From the NCBI GenBank assembly GCA_022844165.1, contig JALHMH010000012.1, positions 1 to 64,000 of the forward strand: DNA of 64,000 bases, in the 5' to 3' direction. This document shows positions 60,805 to 64,000 of the stretch, piece by piece. The stretch comes from Lysobacterales bacterium. GTDB taxonomy: Bacteria > Pseudomonadota > Gammaproteobacteria > Xanthomonadales > SZUA-5. The translations under genes were made by a program, and so were the position numbers. The notes under the pieces were generated by a model. The model was not told the DNA's origin, searched no databases, and saw nothing but the letters and a program-made list of their open reading frames with translations. Within the stretch, counting starts at the first letter, position 1. Every line of letters begins with the position of its first letter.

Positions 60805-61797
60805 ATGCAACCCTTCTCCTGGGCCCAGCTCTGGTTCGATGTGTTCCGCCGCATGTTTGCGTGGCTCGGCAGCTGGCGGCGCGAAATTCATCATCAGCGC
60901 GGGCGTGCCATTGTTGTGGGCTTGCCGCTGTTTTGGTTGGGTCTGTTCTTTCTTGCGCCATTGCTGATCCTGCTCAAGATCAGCTTTGCTGAAGCGAGCT
61001 ACGAACAACCGCCGTTCACATCCTTGTTAAGCTGGGGCGAAGATCAAATTTTTTCGCTACGCTTTAACCTCGCCAATTACGCCACGCTGATTGCCGACTG
61101 TAGCGATCCGGCAACATCGTTGTACTGCTATGCCTATGTCAACTCGCTGAAAACCGCGGCGATTTCCACGCTGCTGGCATTGCTGGTGGGGTACCCGATT
61201 GCCTACGGTATTGCGAGGTCCAGTCCGAAATGGCGATTGCCGTTGCTGTTGCTTGTTGTATTGCCGTTTTGGACATCGTCGCTGCTTCGAACGTACGCCT
61301 GGATCGGCATCCTGAAAGGCAACGGATTGCTCAACAACACGCTCATGGCGTTGGGTTTGATCCAAGAGCCGCTGGAGATATTGCATACCGATATCGCGGT
61401 GTACATCGGCATTGTCTACGCCTACCTGCCGTTTATGGTGTTGCCGCTGGTCGCCAATCTGGTGAAGCTGGATCCGTTGTTGCTGGAGGCGGCGGCGGAT
61501 CTCGGCTGTCGGCCCATTGCGGCGTTTTTCCGGGTGACATTGCCGCTGTCGATGCCGGGTGTGATTGCCGGGTCGATGTTGGTCTTTATTCCTGCGGTTG
61601 GCGAGTTCGTGATTCCAGAACTACTGGGCGGCCCCGATTCGCTGATGATTGGCCGCGTGCTGTGGAGCGAGTTCTTCACGAACACCGATTGGCCGCTCGC
61701 TTCGGCAATCGCGGTGGCGCTGTTGATGTTGATTGTCGTGCCAACCTTGATCTTCGAATACGTACAGTCGAGAAATTCGCCTGAGGTGCGGCGATGA
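60805..61797 (+). CDS. potH: Polyamine ABC transporter permease PotH-like
   Basis: This 330-aa inner-membrane permease has about six membrane helices after a cytoplasmic N-terminus. The binding-protein-dependent transport loop is LLLEAAADLGCRPIAAFFRVTLP. Conserved SLKTAAISTLLALLVGYPIAYG and LPFWTSSLLRTYAWIGIL support the PotB/PotH group. ATG at 60,805, 2 nt after the stop of the 129-aa gene, and overlapping potI by 4 nt. Confidence 0.92.
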   Translation: MQPFSWAQLWFDVFRRMFAWLGSWRREIHHQRGRAIVVGLPLFWLGLFFLAPLLILLKISFAEASYEQPPFTSLLSWGEDQIFSLRFNLANYATLIADCSDPATSLYCYAYVNSLKTAAISTLLALLVGYPIAYGIARSSPKWRLPLLLLVVLPFWTSSLLRTYAWIGILKGNGLLNNTLMALGLIQEPLEILHTDIAVYIGIVYAYLPFMVLPLVANLVKLDPLLLEAAADLGCRPIAAFFRVTLPLSMPGVIAGSMLVFIPAVGEFVIPELLGGPDSLMIGRVLWSEFFTNTDWPLASAIAVALLMLIVVPTLIFEYVQSRNSPEVRR

Positions 61798-62600
61798 GAC
61801 AGCGCCCCTTCGCGTTGTACACGGCGATGGCTTTTGGCTACGCTTTTTTGTATTTGCCGATCCTCTCGTTGATTGTGTACAGCTTCAACGAATCGCGGCT
61901 GGTCACTGTGTGGGCTGGGTTCTCCACCCGGTGGTACGGCGAGTTGTTCCGGAACGAATCGCTGCTCGATGCAGCAATGAACAGTTTTGTCGTCGCCACC
62001 ACCGCTGCGACGTTCTCGGTCACGCTCGGAACGCTCGCTGGTTTGGCTTTGTCGCGATTAGGTCGGTTCCGCGGACGCACGATGCTGTCGATCATGACCA
62101 GCGCGCCCCTGGTCATGCCTGAGGTGATGCTCGGATTGTCTTCACTTCTTCTGTTTGTATCGATGCAGCAATTGATCGGTTGGCCCGACGGTCGCGGTAT
62201 CACCACGATCACCATCGCGCACGTGACCCTATGCACCAGCTATGTCACGATCATCGTGCAATCGCGCCTGGCGCAATTGGACGAAAGCCTGGAGGAAGCC
62301 GCCATGGATCTTGGAGCAAGGCCCTGGAAAGTGTTCTTTCTCGTCACATTGCCGGTGATCGCTCCGGCTCTGATCGCTGGTTGGTTGCTGGCGTTCACGT
62401 TGTCGCTCGATGATCTGGTGATCGCCAGTTTTGTGTCGGGTCCCGACTCAACAACGTTGCCGATCGAGGTGTATTCCAAGGTTCGACTCGGCTTGACGCC
62501 GGAAGTGAATGCGCTGGCAACGCTGATCATCGTCTTCGTGACGGCGGTGATCACACTCGTCGGATGGATTGTTCATCGCAGCAAGCCATCACGGACCTGA
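61794..62600 (+). CDS. potI: Polyamine ABC transporter permease PotI-like
   Basis: This 268-aa permease has six membrane helices and an EAA-type loop, LEEAAMDLGARPWKVFFLVTLP. LPILSLIVYSFNESRLV near the start is typical of PotC/PotI. It completes the heterodimeric channel with PotH. ATG at 61,794 overlaps potH. It converges with the sensor kinase gene, only 2 nt apart. Confidence 0.93.
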   Translation: MRQRPFALYTAMAFGYAFLYLPILSLIVYSFNESRLVTVWAGFSTRWYGELFRNESLLDAAMNSFVVATTAATFSVTLGTLAGLALSRLGRFRGRTMLSIMTSAPLVMPEVMLGLSSLLLFVSMQQLIGWPDGRGITTITIAHVTLCTSYVTIIVQSRLAQLDESLEEAAMDLGARPWKVFFLVTLPVIAPALIAGWLLAFTLSLDDLVIASFVSGPDSTTLPIEVYSKVRLGLTPEVNALATLIIVFVTAVITLVGWIVHRSKPSRT

Positions 62601-62602
62601 TC

Positions 62603-63910
62603 CTACAGTTCGATCGTCACTCGACAACCGGTTGCATCCAGGCGGTTCGAAAGCGCCAAGGTCCCGGCGTGATTTTCGATGATCTGGCGCGCCAGGACCA
62701 GGCCGACCCCACTGCCGCCCGGTTTGGTGGTAAAAAACGGGACGAACAGATTCTCGGTCTTTGCCAGGCCTTTGCCGTCGTCATCGATTTCGATGCGTAC
62801 GCCGCCAATGCGTTCCAGTAATCGTGCGCGCACGCCGCCACGCGTCTCCAGCGCGGCTTCAGCGGCATTTTTGATCAGGTTGATCAGCGCTTGTTCGATC
62901 TGATCTTGATCAAGCATCAGCGTCACATCCGGGCCGTCCTCTATGACAACAGGAAGGCGTTGTTCGAGGCGCGCAGCACGTTGCAGCAAAGCGCGAAGCG
63001 ATACCTTGCGCTTGGTCGGCGGCGGCAGGCGAGCAAGACGCGTGTAGCCGGCCATGAAGCGTGTTAACGAATCGGCGCGATCGCCGATGATCTGTAGCGC
63101 GCCCAGAACGTCTTCGCGCCAATCGTGCGGTAGCGGTTCGCGCGCAACGAGACCGGAGAGAGTTGAGGCCATTGAGCGAATCGGGGCCAGTGAATTGTTC
63201 AGCTCATGGCCGAGGACCCGAATCAACCGTTGCCAGGCACCACGTTCTTCCTCGCGCAGTGCGCGCGACAAGTCGGTGATCGCCAGCAGCTGATGCGGCC
63301 GACCACCTTCGCGGAAGGTTGTGCGACGTAGATCGAAGCTGCCAGCGCCGCCAGGAAATGTCGTCTTGAGCGTCGACGGGATTTCATCTGCGCAACAGTC
63401 TTCCAACCCAAGCTCGCTGGCGGTCAGTCCGAGCGCCGATTCCGCCCCTTGAGCCAGTAAACGCTCCCCGGCCGCGTTGATCAGTTTCAGTTGACGTTGG
63501 TCGTCGAACGCAAAGATCGCGATGTCCACATTGGACAGAACTTTGCTCAACAATGCGCCAGCCTCTTCGACCCGCAGCCGTTGCTCGCGCAATCTACTCG
63601 CCAATGCATTGACTTCCCAGAGCACTTCGCCCAGTGCATCCCCGCGTTTGGCCGACGTACTGCGCAAGCTGTAATCGCCGGCACGCAGTGCATCAAGCAG
63701 ATTGACCAACGTCAGCAATGGATGAACGATGCTTCGTCGCAGACGACTGGCGAGCCAGGCGGTTGCGACGACCAAAGTCGTTGCAGCGCCAAGGCGCCAG
63801 TGCACAGCGAAGGTTGTGTGCCAAATCAGCCATAGCGCGACAAGGATCGAGGGCAGGACCAGCAGCCCCATCCATAGCGCGATACGATGTTCATAGCGGA
63901 TCGATTTCAT
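62603..63910 (-). CDS. NtrY-like sensor histidine kinase
   Basis: This 435-aa kinase has two N-terminal membrane helices (about 10-30 and 40-55) and a HAMP-like linker (RSIVHPLLTLVNLLDALRAGDYSL). A PAS domain (about 115-220) follows, then a phospho-acceptor region VLGHELNNSLAPIRS with His235, and an ATPase domain with N-box LINLIKNAAEAAL, IDDDGKGL, FFTTKPGGSGVGL. The LGHELNNS form of the H-box is typical of the NtrY group. The periplasmic part is very short, so the signal is probably membrane or cytoplasmic. A partner response regulator is expected upstream, beyond the right edge. Confidence 0.9.
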   Translation of the reverse strand: MKSIRYEHRIALWMGLLVLPSILVALWLIWHTTFAVHWRLGAATTLVVATAWLASRLRRSIVHPLLTLVNLLDALRAGDYSLRSTSAKRGDALGEVLWEVNALASRLREQRLRVEEAGALLSKVLSNVDIAIFAFDDQRQLKLINAAGERLLAQGAESALGLTASELGLEDCCADEIPSTLKTTFPGGAGSFDLRRTTFREGGRPHQLLAITDLSRALREEERGAWQRLIRVLGHELNNSLAPIRSMASTLSGLVAREPLPHDWREDVLGALQIIGDRADSLTRFMAGYTRLARLPPPTKRKVSLRALLQRAARLEQRLPVVIEDGPDVTLMLDQDQIEQALINLIKNAAEAALETRGGVRARLLERIGGVRIEIDDDGKGLAKTENLFVPFFTTKPGGSGVGLVLARQIIENHAGTLALSNRLDATGCRVTIEL

Positions 63911-64000
63911 CGCCGTCCGGTGTGCCGTTACCTAACCGCGTATACAGCGGATTCTCGGCGCAAAAGCGTATGCGTTGTAGATGCGCAGACCTGAGGCCGC

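Overview
The window is dense, GC-rich bacterial DNA. It most resembles a gammaproteobacterium of the Xanthomonadales/Lysobacterales (Rhodanobacteraceae-like). Two things point there: the housekeeping order pyrG-kdsA-eno-ftsB-ispD-ispF-truD, and a secreted protein ending in a short '(L)SDGFE(D)' tail of the kind I associate with that order. The assignment rests on recognised protein families and gene order; no database search was run.

Region 1 (about 1-25,900) is a large anti-phage defence island of two operons that diverge around a WYL-domain regulator (11,220-12,179). The leftward operon encodes a possible 68-residue leader protein, two large proteins of unknown function (911 and 356 aa), and a 1,819-aa DEAD/DEAH helicase with a C-terminal DUF1998 region resembling Druantia DruE. 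A DUF4338 protein resembling Druantia DruA faces it tail to tail. The rightward operon encodes a DrmD-like SNF2 helicase with a C-terminal DUF3883-like region, an ATPase/HNH pair resembling Septu PtuA/PtuB, a DUF1156 adenine methylase, a DUF262-DUF1524 protein resembling GmrSD, and a DUF499 ATPase. Most junctions from 16,007 onward overlap by 4 nt. It looks like a composite: a Druantia-like half, a DISARM-related half, and two smaller nuclease modules nested inside the latter.

Region 2 (25,556-29,728) is a transition zone: a small, possibly frameshifted L7/L12-fold-like ORF, an NAD-kinase-like protein, an SPFH protein, a remnant of a BsuBI/PstI-type restriction endonuclease, an EamA transporter and a DUF350 membrane protein.

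Region 3 (29,828-43,434) holds a secreted beta-helix protein, tRNA-Leu(CAA), a subtilase with a P domain, an 890-nt gene-free gap with a candidate small RNA, a two-receiver protein with degenerate GGDEF/EAL domains, a GldA/GldF/GldG/DUF4340 ABC export cluster, and Mth938-like and YhbY proteins.

Region 4 (43,564-55,717) is core genome: rlmE-ftsH-folP, a GST, an L2HGDH-like oxidoreductase, then pyrG-kdsA-eno-ftsB-ispD-ispF-truD (nucleotide, Kdo, glycolysis, division, isoprenoid and pseudouridine functions).

Region 5 (55,734-64,000) holds a TauE/SafE permease, a coniferyl-aldehyde-dehydrogenase-like enzyme, a polyamine ABC transporter (potF-potG-potH-potI) with an unknown 129-aa gene inserted between potG and potH, and an NtrY-like sensor kinase at the right edge.
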